NCBI RefSeq assembly: GCF_009380165.1
Contig: NZ_WHUF01000002.1
Coordinates: 1,090,394 to 1,154,393, forward strand
Length of the DNA stretch: 64,000 nucleotides
Direction of reading: 5' to 3'
From: Rugamonas rivuli
Lineage (GTDB): Bacteria > Pseudomonadota > Gammaproteobacteria > Burkholderiales > Burkholderiaceae_D
The translations under genes and the position numbers were made by a program. The notes under the pieces were generated by a model that was not told the origin of the DNA, searched no databases, and saw only the letters and a list, made by a program, of their open reading frames with translations. Shown one piece after another: positions 39,464 to 47,737 of the stretch (its first letter is position 1; each line of letters starts with the position of its first letter).

Positions 39464-39478
39464 TACGAATTTTTCGTA
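39464..39478. promoter_or_regulatory. Inverted repeat upstream of the sulfate-binding protein gene
   Basis: TACGAA (39464-39469) and TTCGTA (39473-39478) form an exact 6-bp-arm repeat around TTT, 55 bp before the start of the minus-strand gene. The 300-bp space between 39409 and 39710 is otherwise AT-richer and holds no gene I can support. Candidate regulator site only. Confidence 0.35.
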
Positions 39479-39709
39479 ATATGCTTAGAAGGCATGTATG
39501 ACACGGGGTTTTCATTAAAAACCGCATAACGATTTTTGAAAACATTCGTGGGCAAAAGCAGGGCCAGCCACTAGTGTGGGAGGGTCGTTCGGGTGTGTCC
39601 GCAACGGCTTTTGCTGCTTGGTGTATAGTCGGTTTCAGGCACTGAAGAAGGCGCGCGGCGATACGGCGTAGCGCTTCATTTTTGCTATCGGGAATATTTG
39701 TGAGCGTAC

Positions 39710-40255
39710 ATGAGTCTTGAAATCCGGAGTCTAGAAATTCGCGTTGCTGCTTCGACAGATGCGGATGCGGCATGCACGGTGCTGCGCCGCTCGATCACGG
39801 AGTGCTGCAATCTGGATCATAAAAACGATCCCGCCATCCTGGATGCGTGGCTAGGCAATAAAACACCGCAGATGGTGGCGAACTGGTTCAGTTCGCCGAC
39901 GAATTTTTCGCTGGTCGCGTTGAGTGAAGGTCTGGTGGTTGGCGTCGCGCTGCTGACCGGCGCCGGCAAGCTGGCCCTGTGCTATCTGCTGCCGGAGGCG
40001 CGTGGCCAGGGTGTGGGCAAGGCGCTGCTGGCGCGCATGGAAGAGCAGGCGTGCAGCTGGGGCGTGAAGGCGCTGCAATTGCACAGCACGGCCACCGGCC
40101 AGGAATTCTTCGCCAGGCGCGGCTACGTGGACGCCGGCAAAGTGCGTTCGCCGTATGGCGTCGAAACCGTGTTCTTCTGGAAGCAGCTGGACGCCAGCGC
40201 CGAAGCGCCGGACGGCAGCAAGCGCAAGCGCTTTTGCAACTGCAATCCCGTTTGA
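39710..40255 (+). CDS. GNAT-family N-acetyltransferase
   Basis: 181 residues. The acetyl-CoA-binding motif A, LCYLLPEARGQGVGKALLARMEEQ, is clear, preceded by the beta strand VVGVALLTG and followed by LQLHSTATGQEFFARRGYVDAG, all typical of GNAT enzymes. The acceptor is unknown. The ribosome-binding site is weak, so a slightly different start is possible. The C-terminus is an odd basic tail with two cysteines (KRKRFCNCNPV). It converges with the amidotransferase gene 10 bp away. Confidence 0.85.
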   Translation: MSLEIRSLEIRVAASTDADAACTVLRRSITECCNLDHKNDPAILDAWLGNKTPQMVANWFSSPTNFSLVALSEGLVVGVALLTGAGKLALCYLLPEARGQGVGKALLARMEEQACSWGVKALQLHSTATGQEFFARRGYVDAGKVRSPYGVETVFFWKQLDASAEAPDGSKRKRFCNCNPV

Positions 40256-40265
40256 CGCTACAACG

Positions 40266-41063
40266 CTAGCAGCAGATCTCCAATTCCCATTCCTGACGCC
40301 GCACCGGCGTCGCTCCCACCTCCAGTCCGTTGACAAACAGCTTCAGCTCGCCCGGCGCGAACCTGGTCCATTCCTCGTTGGAGGTCAGCGGCTGGGTCGC
40401 GATGACGGCGATGCGGTCGTCCAGATGGTTGTGCTTGCTGAAGTCGATGCTGAGGTCGCAATCGATGAGCTGCGCCACCGAGAACGGATATTCGCGCACC
40501 ACCACGTGCAGGTCGGTGCTGCAATGGGCGAACAGCAGCTCGCCGTTGGACAGGATGAAATTGAAACTGCCGTAGTCGGCGATCTCGCCGGCCAGCGTTT
40601 CCAGCGCGGCGAACAGCAGGTGGCGCGGCGGCCGGCTTTCGAAGCGCAGCGCCAGGCCGGACAGCAGGTGGCAAAAGGCGCGCTCGCTGTCGGTGTCGCC
40701 GTACGGTGAGTACAGGCTGGGATTCGGGTCGAACAGTTTCAGGTCGCCGTTGTGCGCGAAAGACCACGTCTGTCCCCACAGCGTGCGCGTGAACGGATGG
40801 CTGTTTTCCAGCGAGACGCGGCCCTGCGTGGCCTTGCGGATATGGGCGATGACGTTCCTGGCCTTGATCGGATTGCTGCGCAGCTGGGCGGCCAGCGGCG
40901 AGTGGGTCGAGGCCAGCGAGTCGGTGTAGAGCTGGCAGCCGCTGGCCGTATGCAGGGCGATGCCCCAGCCGTCGCGGTGTTCGCTGCCGCGCAGCGCGAA
41001 GCCGGCAAAGGAGAAGTCGACGGCGGCGGGTTTGCTGCTGCTCATGGCGAGTAATTGGCACAT
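40266..41063 (-). CDS. Class II glutamine amidotransferase (YafJ-like)
   Basis: 265 residues from ATG 41063, the start that exposes the catalytic N-terminal Cys2 (MCQLLAMSS). The longer frame would bury this residue and is rejected. The glutaminase domain has FALRGSEHRDGWGIAL, AHIRKATQG, NSHPF and SFAHNGDL, the Ntn-hydrolase active-site pattern. A stand-alone class II amidotransferase of unknown acceptor, cytoplasmic. Divergent from the EAL-like gene at 41219. Confidence 0.88.
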   Translation of the reverse strand: MCQLLAMSSSKPAAVDFSFAGFALRGSEHRDGWGIALHTASGCQLYTDSLASTHSPLAAQLRSNPIKARNVIAHIRKATQGRVSLENSHPFTRTLWGQTWSFAHNGDLKLFDPNPSLYSPYGDTDSERAFCHLLSGLALRFESRPPRHLLFAALETLAGEIADYGSFNFILSNGELLFAHCSTDLHVVVREYPFSVAQLIDCDLSIDFSKHNHLDDRIAVIATQPLTSNEEWTRFAPGELKLFVNGLEVGATPVRRQEWELEICC

Positions 41064-41218
41064 GGTGTTCGGGCATGAAGTGGCGATGTCCCACGATAGC
41101 GGCAGCACTCCCCGGGCGGAACGAATGTTTTGGCATATCCATAGCTGAAAGCATTCGTTCAGCTTTGGCGCGCGCAGGCCTACGCTGTCGCTATTGTCAG
41201 CATCCGTCGAGGAGTTTC

Positions 41219-42043
41219 ATGTCTTTCCCCATCCTGCAAAAATACCTGGCGCGTTTATCCGACGCGACCGGCGCCGCTTCCAGCATCTGGCTCGATCACG
41301 AGGGCAAGGCGCAGGGGCGGTTCTTCAATTGCACCATGAGCAGCGCCTTCCAGCCGATCCGCGAACTGGCGTCGGGCAAGGTGCAGGCCTACGAGGGCCT
41401 GGCGCGCAGCGTGTCCGCGCAGGACCAGGGGCTGTCGCTGTGGAAGCTGCTGGACCACGCGGCCAGCGACGACGAGTCCATCGAGCTCGACCGTTTGTGC
41501 CGCATGCTGCATGCGATTAATTTCTTCCGCCAGGCCGGCGAGGGCGGGCAGGACTTGTACCTGAACGTGCACGACCGCCTGCTGAGCGCGGTCAGCAGCA
41601 ATCACGGCCATGCTTTCCGCCGCATCCTCGATGCGCTGGAGCTGCCGCTGGAACGCGTGGTGCTGCAATTGCCGGCGGCCTCGCCGCAGCAGGGCTGGCT
41701 GTTGAACTATGTGTCCGACAACTACCGCCGCAATGGTTTCCGTTTCGCCGTCAACGTGCCGAGCGCGCGCGAAGCCTTGCACGTGCTGGAGCGCTTGCGG
41801 CCCGATGTGTTCAAGCTCGACGCGCGCGAGCTGCACGACGGCGAGACGCTGCAGACCTTGTTGACGCGCAGTGCGCAGGCCGGCGTGGCGGTGGTGTTCA
41901 AGCGGCTGGAGTCGCCGCAGTCGCTGACGGTGCTGCGCCAGTTGAGCGAGTCGGCCGGCGTGCCGCTGCTGGTGCAAGGCTATCTGCTGGACGAGCCGCG
42001 CGCCGATTTGCTCGACACCGAACCGAGAGCCGTGGCCGCTTGA
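41219..42043 (+). CDS. Stand-alone EAL-like protein, probably inactive
   Basis: 274 residues from ATG 41219, with GAGGAG upstream. The fold matches an EAL domain (CTMSSAFQPIRELASGKVQ, then AYEGLARS, then LYLNVHDRLLS). However, the EAL triad is EGL, and there is no DDFGTG or AEGVE: the corresponding segments read FRFAVNVPSA and VVFKRLESP. c-di-GMP hydrolysis is therefore unlikely. Such degenerate EAL proteins act as c-di-GMP receptors or protein-binding modules in other bacteria. No other domain is attached. Confidence 0.78.
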   Translation: MSFPILQKYLARLSDATGAASSIWLDHEGKAQGRFFNCTMSSAFQPIRELASGKVQAYEGLARSVSAQDQGLSLWKLLDHAASDDESIELDRLCRMLHAINFFRQAGEGGQDLYLNVHDRLLSAVSSNHGHAFRRILDALELPLERVVLQLPAASPQQGWLLNYVSDNYRRNGFRFAVNVPSAREALHVLERLRPDVFKLDARELHDGETLQTLLTRSAQAGVAVVFKRLESPQSLTVLRQLSESAGVPLLVQGYLLDEPRADLLDTEPRAVAA

Positions 42044-42194
42044 TACGCTGTGAAAACCGATACGGTCGTTGTGCATGGTCCGGTAATCTGCATCATTTTA
42101 AATTTGGATGCAGCATCATCGATGATAGCCAGATTGAATTTGAATTTTTGGAGGCGACTGCTTAAATAAAGGTTCTCAAACGGAGGGTCTGATC

Positions 42195-42641
42195 ATGAAA
42201 ACCATGTGCTTGGCAGTGGTGTTGGGGTCGCTTGTTTTCTCGCCGGCGGTGCTGGCGCAGCAGATCGACAGCGGGCAGGAACCCGTCAGCGTGCCGGTCA
42301 AAGCGAACCAGTTGCGCATTGAGTTGCCGGATTCGTACTACAAAATGTGGCCCGAGGATTATCGCGATCTGATCGGCTACTACACGCTGTCGAATGGCCA
42401 GACGCTGGCCATCGTCGGCCGCGGCACGAATATGTTCGCCTACGTGGACCAGGACCGGCCGCACAAGATCGTCAGTACCAACCGCGGCACCTTTGTCGCC
42501 TTGGACAAGCAGCTGAAGGTGGAGCTCGACCTGAAGGCCGAAGGCGGCCCCAAAGGCTGGATCACCATGGTGGTGCCGGCGCAGAACCTGGCGGACGGCC
42601 AGGTCGTGCCTGAGCAAGTGCTGTACATCGCAATGCGCTAG
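42195..42641 (+). CDS. Exported hypothetical protein
   Basis: 148 residues, ATG 42195 with GGAGG upstream. Signal peptide MKTMCLAVVLGSLVFSPAVLAQ. The mature part is beta-rich, with YYKMWPEDYRDLIGYYTLSNGQTL and AYVDQDRP, and no cysteines. It probably resides in the periplasm. The 150-bp upstream gap has a perfect 12-bp palindrome (ATCATCGATGAT at 42115-42126) and otherwise nothing I can assign. A terminator follows. Function not recognised. Confidence 0.7.
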   Translation: MKTMCLAVVLGSLVFSPAVLAQQIDSGQEPVSVPVKANQLRIELPDSYYKMWPEDYRDLIGYYTLSNGQTLAIVGRGTNMFAYVDQDRPHKIVSTNRGTFVALDKQLKVELDLKAEGGPKGWITMVVPAQNLADGQVVPEQVLYIAMR

Positions 42642-42649
42642 CGCCGGGA

Positions 42650-42691
42650 GGCACCCGGTTTTTTGCAGGAAAACGGGTGCCTTTCCTTTTT
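42650..42691 (+). terminator. Intrinsic terminator after the exported hypothetical gene
   Basis: GGCACCCG (42650-42657) pairs with CGGGTGCC (42674-42681), with a 16-nt loop, followed by TTTCCTTTTT. Confidence 0.75.
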
Positions 42692-42743
42692 CATTTCCCT
42701 CTGCATACGCTATAGTGTCCATATCGTTTTTCACGGATAGGCT

Positions 42744-43520
42744 ATGGCATCGCGCAGAGATTTTTTACAGCAGGGTTTGGGCTTGGCGGGAGCGAGTTTG
42801 CTATCGGTGCCGCTGATAGGATGCGCTTCCCGCACTACCGTTCAACACACGGCCGCAGCGCCCAAGCCGGCGGCCCATGCGGCCGCCCCGGGCGCCGCTG
42901 CCGCCGCCACGCCGGGCGCTGTCGCCCAGGCCAAGCCGGCCGCCAGCATGCCGCGCGCCTCGGCGCAATCGGCGCCTTCCGGTTTCGGCGAGCTGGAGCC
43001 GCCTCCCGACATCTTCGACGCGCAGGCGCTGGACCTGGAGTTCTGGCTCAAGCCGCGCACCATCGATGTGATCCGTCCGGCCAGCGGCGAGCGCGCCAAG
43101 CTGCTGTACTGGCGCGATGGCGAGATCATCGAGTCGGCCTACCAGGACTTGTGCCACCTGCTGCGCGACGTCAACGGCAAGGAAACCGCACTCATCGATC
43201 CCAAGCTGTTTGAAACGTTGTGGGGCACGCAAGCCTTCGTGGCGCGCTACGGCATCGATACGCCGCTGGAAATCCTGTCGGGCTACCGCACCCCGGCCTC
43301 CAACCAGAAACTGCGCGAAGCCGGCGTGCCGGCCGCGCGCCAGTCGCTGCACATGGAGGGCCGCGCGGCCGACATCCGCCTGGCCAACCTCAATTCCGAA
43401 GTGCTGGGCGGGCTGGTCAAGAGCTTCCGCCAGGGTGGCGTCGGCTTCTACTACCGCGCCGGCGCGCGCGGCGGCTGGATTCACGCGGATACCGGCCTGA
43501 AGCGTACCTGGAAGGGTTGA
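42744..43520 (+). CDS. DUF882 / M15A murein endopeptidase (MepK/YcbK-like)
   Basis: 258 residues. The N-terminus has a twin-arginine motif (SRRDFLQ), a hydrophobic segment and a Cys after LIG, so it is a Tat substrate and may be lipidated. An Ala/Pro-rich linker (about 35-80) precedes the catalytic domain, which carries the M15 zinc motifs SLHMEGRAADIRL (His/Asp) and GWIHADTG (His). Homologues (MepK) cleave peptidoglycan cross-links. The downstream gene is 46 bp away on the same strand. Confidence 0.86.
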   Translation: MASRRDFLQQGLGLAGASLLSVPLIGCASRTTVQHTAAAPKPAAHAAAPGAAAAATPGAVAQAKPAASMPRASAQSAPSGFGELEPPPDIFDAQALDLEFWLKPRTIDVIRPASGERAKLLYWRDGEIIESAYQDLCHLLRDVNGKETALIDPKLFETLWGTQAFVARYGIDTPLEILSGYRTPASNQKLREAGVPAARQSLHMEGRAADIRLANLNSEVLGGLVKSFRQGGVGFYYRAGARGGWIHADTGLKRTWKG

Positions 43521-43566
43521 GCCCGTATCGGCTACACTAGCGGCTTGCCAAGTCAACAGGAATGCT

Positions 43567-43977
43567 ATGCAAGACAATATGGAGCCGCCGCGCTTCCGCC
43601 CGGTGCCGTGGAGCGGCCTGGAAACCCCGGCCGATGTGGAGCTGTGGATCGCCGAGCACAATTTGAGCCTCCAGGAAAATATCGCCAAGCACGAGACCGG
43701 CTACGGCGTGTGTTTCACGCTGGCCGAAGGCGGCGACATCTATTTGCAGACCACGCAGGACGGCGCCCTGATCCTCGATGTGACGCCGGAAGCCGCCTGG
43801 GTGGCGCCGCTGATCATGGCCGCCGCGCGCGTGGACGAGGCGCCGCCGGGCCGGCTGTGGGTGCTGCCGGACGATAAGCTGATACAGTTGATGATAGGGT
43901 TGAGCGGGCTGATCGCCAGCTCCATCCTGGTCGTGGGCCACAATTTCGGCCTGCGCCGCCGCATGGGCGCGTGGTAG
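43567..43977 (+). CDS. Hypothetical protein with a C-terminal membrane segment
   Basis: 136 residues, ATG 43567, with AGGA nine bases upstream. Soluble N-terminal part with no known motif, then one hydrophobic segment near the C-terminus (LIQLMIGLSGLIASSILVVG) and a basic tail (RRRMG), suggesting tail-anchored inner-membrane topology. It sits between the MepK-like peptidase and an ABC binding protein, 25 bp from the latter. Function unknown. Confidence 0.6.
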   Translation: MQDNMEPPRFRPVPWSGLETPADVELWIAEHNLSLQENIAKHETGYGVCFTLAEGGDIYLQTTQDGALILDVTPEAAWVAPLIMAAARVDEAPPGRLWVLPDDKLIQLMIGLSGLIASSILVVGHNFGLRRRMGAW

Positions 43978-44002
43978 CGCCCGCCATTTCATAAGGAACT
44001 CC

Positions 44003-44803
44003 ATGCACAAACGCGAATTCTCTTTCAAGCTGGCGCAAGGCGCGCTGCTGGCGCTGGCCATGACGGCGGTGGTGCTGCCGGCCTCGGCGGCCGATCTGCT
44101 GGACAAGGTCAAGGCGCGCGGCACGCTCAAGGTGGCGCTGGAGGGCACTTACCCGCCGTTCAACTACCGCGAGAAGGATGGCCAGATCGCCGGCTACGAC
44201 GTCGATGTCGCGCGCCTGGTGGCCGCCAAACTGGGCTTGAAAGTGGAGTTCGTCAGCAGCGAGTGGGCCAGCATCCTGGCCGGACTGTCGGCCGGCAAAT
44301 ACGATGTGATCATTTCCCAGGTCGGCATCAATCCCAAGCGCGAGCAAGCCTTCGATTTCTCCACGCCCTACATTTATTCGATGCCGCAGCTGATCGTGCG
44401 CAAGGACGAGCAGGCCGCCTACAAGACGCTGGACGACTTGAAGGGCAAGAAGCTGGGCGTGGGGCAGGGCAGCGTCTACGAGCAGCAAGCCAAGGCGGTG
44501 CCGGGCATCGAGGTGCGCAGCTACGCGGCGGCGCCGGACACCATGTCCGACCTGGCGTTCGGCCGCATCGACGCGGCGCTCAACGATAGCCTGATGTCGG
44601 CCTATCTGCTGAAAAATTCCAAGCTGCCGATCAAGGCAGGCGCCCAGGTGGGAGCGGTCGAGCGCATGGGCATCCCTTTCCAGAAGGGTAATCCGCAATT
44701 CAAGCAGGCCTTGAACCAGGCGCTGGCCGCGGCCGCCGCCGACGGCAGCCTGAAGGCGATCTCGCTGAAGTGGTTCGGTATCGACGTCAGCAAGGCGCCG
44801 TGA
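44003..44803 (+). CDS. Amino-acid ABC transporter substrate-binding protein
   Basis: 266 residues. Signal peptide ends near PASAAD. The bacterial solute-binding family 3 pattern is complete: GTLKVALEGTYPPFNYR, the signature GYDVDVARLVAAKLG, DVIISQVGINPKREQAFDFSTPY, and MSDLAFGRIDAALND. It resembles the cystine/polar amino-acid receptors (FliY/GltI type); the exact ligand is not predictable. The stop overlaps or nearly touches the permease start. Confidence 0.9.
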   Translation: MHKREFSFKLAQGALLALAMTAVVLPASAADLLDKVKARGTLKVALEGTYPPFNYREKDGQIAGYDVDVARLVAAKLGLKVEFVSSEWASILAGLSAGKYDVIISQVGINPKREQAFDFSTPYIYSMPQLIVRKDEQAAYKTLDDLKGKKLGVGQGSVYEQQAKAVPGIEVRSYAAAPDTMSDLAFGRIDAALNDSLMSAYLLKNSKLPIKAGAQVGAVERMGIPFQKGNPQFKQALNQALAAAAADGSLKAISLKWFGIDVSKAP

Positions 44804-44805
44804 GC

Positions 44806-45471
44806 ATGGATGTCCAGGCGCTGTGGGAGCTGATGCGCGAGGCCGCGCCGGTGATGCTGCGCGGCGCCGGCTACACGGTGCTGTTCGCGCTGGCGGCCAT
44901 GCTGGGCGGGCTGCTGATCGGCTTCCCGGTGGCGGTGATGCGCATCCTGCCCTACCGCGTGCTGCGCTGGCCGGCCTCGGTGTACGTCAGCCTGATGCGC
45001 GGCACGCCGCTGCTGGTGCAGATGTTCGTCATCTACTACGGCCTGCCCAGCGTCGGCATCGAGTTCACGCCGGTCACGGCCGGCATCCTGGCGCTGAGCC
45101 TGAACTCCGGCGCCTTCCTGTCGGAGAGCCTGCGCGGCGCCATCGCCGCGGTCAGCAAGGGCCAGTGGGCGGCCAGCTACAGCCTGGGACTGGGCTACTG
45201 GCTGACGCTGTACCACGTGGTGCTGCCGCAGGCGCTGCGCATCGCCGTGCCGGCCATGAGCAATACGCTGATCAGCCTGATCAAGGATACCTCGCTGGTG
45301 TCGGTCATCACCATGACCGAACTGATGTTGTCGACCAAGGAGGTGATCGCCACCACCTTCCGGCCGCTGCCGCTGTACCTGGCCGCCGCCGTCATCTACT
45401 GGATACTGAGCCTGCTGTTCGAAGCGCTGCAACGGCGCGCGGAACAACGCTTGAACCGCGCGCACCACTGA
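44806..45471 (+). CDS. Amino-acid ABC transporter permease
   Basis: 221 residues from ATG 44806; a GTG at 44800 overlapping the binding-protein stop is an alternative. A HisM/GlnP-type permease with about five membrane helices, RGTPLLVQMFVIYYGLP and the EAA loop LGLGYWLTLYHVVLPQALRIAVPAMSN that contacts the ATPase. It pairs with the binding protein upstream. No ATP-binding subunit gene is beside it; the next gene is a GGDEF-EAL protein, so the ATPase must come from elsewhere. Confidence 0.9.
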   Translation: MDVQALWELMREAAPVMLRGAGYTVLFALAAMLGGLLIGFPVAVMRILPYRVLRWPASVYVSLMRGTPLLVQMFVIYYGLPSVGIEFTPVTAGILALSLNSGAFLSESLRGAIAAVSKGQWAASYSLGLGYWLTLYHVVLPQALRIAVPAMSNTLISLIKDTSLVSVITMTELMLSTKEVIATTFRPLPLYLAAAVIYWILSLLFEALQRRAEQRLNRAHH

Positions 45472-45538
45472 GGCGGCCCGGTTCGCTCGACAGTGCGCGC
45501 CTTAAATGCTAGTCTGAACACCTACGCAAAGGGGTGGT

Positions 45539-47728
45539 ATGGAGAAGCATACGCACAGTACCGAATTGCACGGAAGCCGGCAGCCGATCTCAGCGGCGCG
45601 CATCGACGGCTTGACCCGCATGGCTATCATCGATGAAGCGGCGGCGCCGTTCGTCCAGGTGCCGCCGGCCGACGGCCTCAGCGCCGAACAAGCCTGTTTC
45701 AACGATATCTATCTGCTGGCCCCGGTCGGCTATTTCGTGCTCGGCTTCGACACCACCATCCTGCAAATGAATGTGGTCGGCGCCGACCTGCTGGGCCTGC
45801 CCCGCAACAACCCGGCGCGCATCCCGCTGCGGCAATTCATCGCGCCGCGCTTCCATGACGACTTCGACCGTTTCGTGCGGCAGGCGCTCAACAGCAAGCA
45901 TCCCGAGCTGTGCTCGCTGCAGATGACGCGGGCCCGCAACCAGCAAGGCTTCCCGGTCACGCTGCGCGCCAGCGTCGACGCCAGCGGCCAGGCGATCCGC
46001 GTGGTGCTGGAGCTGGCCGAGGGCAAGCTGGCGGCGCTGGAGCGCAGCGAGGAGCGCTTCCGCCGCATCGTCCACAGCGCCGAGGAGGGCATCTGGGAAA
46101 TCGACGCCGCCGCCCGCACCAGCTTCGTCAACCCGAAGATGGCGCACATGCTGGGCTACAGCATCGAGGAAATGCTGGACCAGCCGCTGGTGGCGTTCAT
46201 GGACGACGAGGGCCGCGCCATCCTGGAGCGCAATATCGCGCGGCGCCAGTCGGGCGTGGCCGAGCGCCACGAGTTCAAGTTCCTGCGCAAGGATGGCGGC
46301 GAATTGTGGGCCACGCTGGCCACCAACCCCATCTTCGACGCCGACGGCGGCTACCTGGGCGCGCTGGCGCTGGTGTCGGATATCACGGCCAACCGCGCAT
46401 CGACCGAGCGCATCTGGCACCAGGCCAATTTCGACGACCTGACGGCGCTGCCGAACCGCCATATGTTCCAGGACCGGCTGGGGCAGGAGGTCAAGAAGGC
46501 GCAGCGCGAAGGCATGCAGCTGGCGCTGCTGTTCATCGACCTGGACGGCTTCAAGGAAGTCAACGACACGCTGGGCCACGAGCAGGGCGACGCGCTGCTG
46601 GTGGAGGCGGCACGCCGCATCGGCGCCTGCGTGCGCACCTCGGACACGGTGGCGCGGCTGGGCGGCGACGAGTTCACCGTGATCCTGTCCGGCATCGAGC
46701 ACGCGGCCGGCATCGAGCGCATCACGCAGACCATGCTGGCGCTGCTGAACCGGCCGTTCGCGCTGGGCACGGCGCAGCCGTCGATCTCGGCCAGCATCGG
46801 CATCGCGCTGTATCCGTCGGACGCGGCGGCGCCCGAGGACTTGCTGCGCAACGCCGACCAGGCCATGTACGCCGCCAAGCAGGCGGGCCGCAACGGCTAC
46901 AGTTATTTCACCGCCGACCTGCAGCTGGCGGCCGAGGCCCGCCAGCAGATCACGCTGGACTTGCGCTCGGCGCTGGCGGAGCGCCAGTTCGTGCTGCATT
47001 TCCAGCCCATCGTCAATCTGCAGAGCGGCAAGATCGAGCGGGCCGAGGCGCTGCTGCGCTGGCGCCATCCGCAGCGCGGCCTGCTGGCGCCGGCCGAGTT
47101 CCTGCCACATGCGGAGTCGGGCGGGCTGATGATGGAGATCGGCGACTGGGTGTTCCGCCAGGCAGCCCTGCAGGCGCGGCGCTGGCAGGACGAGCTGGGG
47201 CCGGGCTTCCAGGTCAGCATCAACCAGTCGGCGGCGCAGTTCCGCGGCGACACCGCGCTCTACGTCGGCTGGCTGAATTACGCGGCCGAGCTGCAGCTGG
47301 CGCCGCGCAGCATCGTCATCGAAATCACCGAGGGCGTGCTGATGCATGGCGCCTCCAAGGTCGCGGACCGGCTGCGCGAGCTGCGCGAGATGGGCTTGCA
47401 GGTGGCGCTCGACAATTTCGGCACCGGCTATTCCTCGCTGTCCCACCTCAAGCATTTCGGCATCGACCTGCTCAAGCTGGACCACAGCTTCATCCAGCAC
47501 CTGGCGGTCGACAGCGGCGACCTGGCGATGTGCGAGGCGCTGATCGTCATGGCGCACAAGCTGGGCTTGCGGGTGGTGGCGGAGGGCGTGGAGACGGCGG
47601 CCCAGAGCGCCTTGCTGGCGCTGGTCGGCTGCGACTTTGCGCAGGGCTATGTGTATGCGGAGGCGATGCCGGCCGAGCAGTTGAGCGAGCTGGCCAGGCG
47701 CGGGCTGCCGCGCCTGATCGAGGATTGA
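45539..47728 (+). CDS. PAS-PAS-GGDEF-EAL c-di-GMP signalling protein
   Basis: 729 residues, AAAGGGG upstream of ATG 45539. Two PAS domains (about 50-160 and 170-285), then GGDEF with intact GGDEF (375-379) and an RxxD inhibitory site (366-369), then EAL with intact EAL (503-505), EITEG and AEGVE. One deviation: the DDFGTG loop reads DNFGTG (Asn626), which removes a metal ligand and may lower or abolish phosphodiesterase activity. No membrane segment, so a cytoplasmic sensor. It converges with the flagellar cluster, 9 bp from the last gene there, without a visible terminator. Confidence 0.92.
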   Translation: MEKHTHSTELHGSRQPISAARIDGLTRMAIIDEAAAPFVQVPPADGLSAEQACFNDIYLLAPVGYFVLGFDTTILQMNVVGADLLGLPRNNPARIPLRQFIAPRFHDDFDRFVRQALNSKHPELCSLQMTRARNQQGFPVTLRASVDASGQAIRVVLELAEGKLAALERSEERFRRIVHSAEEGIWEIDAAARTSFVNPKMAHMLGYSIEEMLDQPLVAFMDDEGRAILERNIARRQSGVAERHEFKFLRKDGGELWATLATNPIFDADGGYLGALALVSDITANRASTERIWHQANFDDLTALPNRHMFQDRLGQEVKKAQREGMQLALLFIDLDGFKEVNDTLGHEQGDALLVEAARRIGACVRTSDTVARLGGDEFTVILSGIEHAAGIERITQTMLALLNRPFALGTAQPSISASIGIALYPSDAAAPEDLLRNADQAMYAAKQAGRNGYSYFTADLQLAAEARQQITLDLRSALAERQFVLHFQPIVNLQSGKIERAEALLRWRHPQRGLLAPAEFLPHAESGGLMMEIGDWVFRQAALQARRWQDELGPGFQVSINQSAAQFRGDTALYVGWLNYAAELQLAPRSIVIEITEGVLMHGASKVADRLRELREMGLQVALDNFGTGYSSLSHLKHFGIDLLKLDHSFIQHLAVDSGDLAMCEALIVMAHKLGLRVVAEGVETAAQSALLALVGCDFAQGYVYAEAMPAEQLSELARRGLPRLIED

Positions 47729-47737
47729 GGCGGCGGC

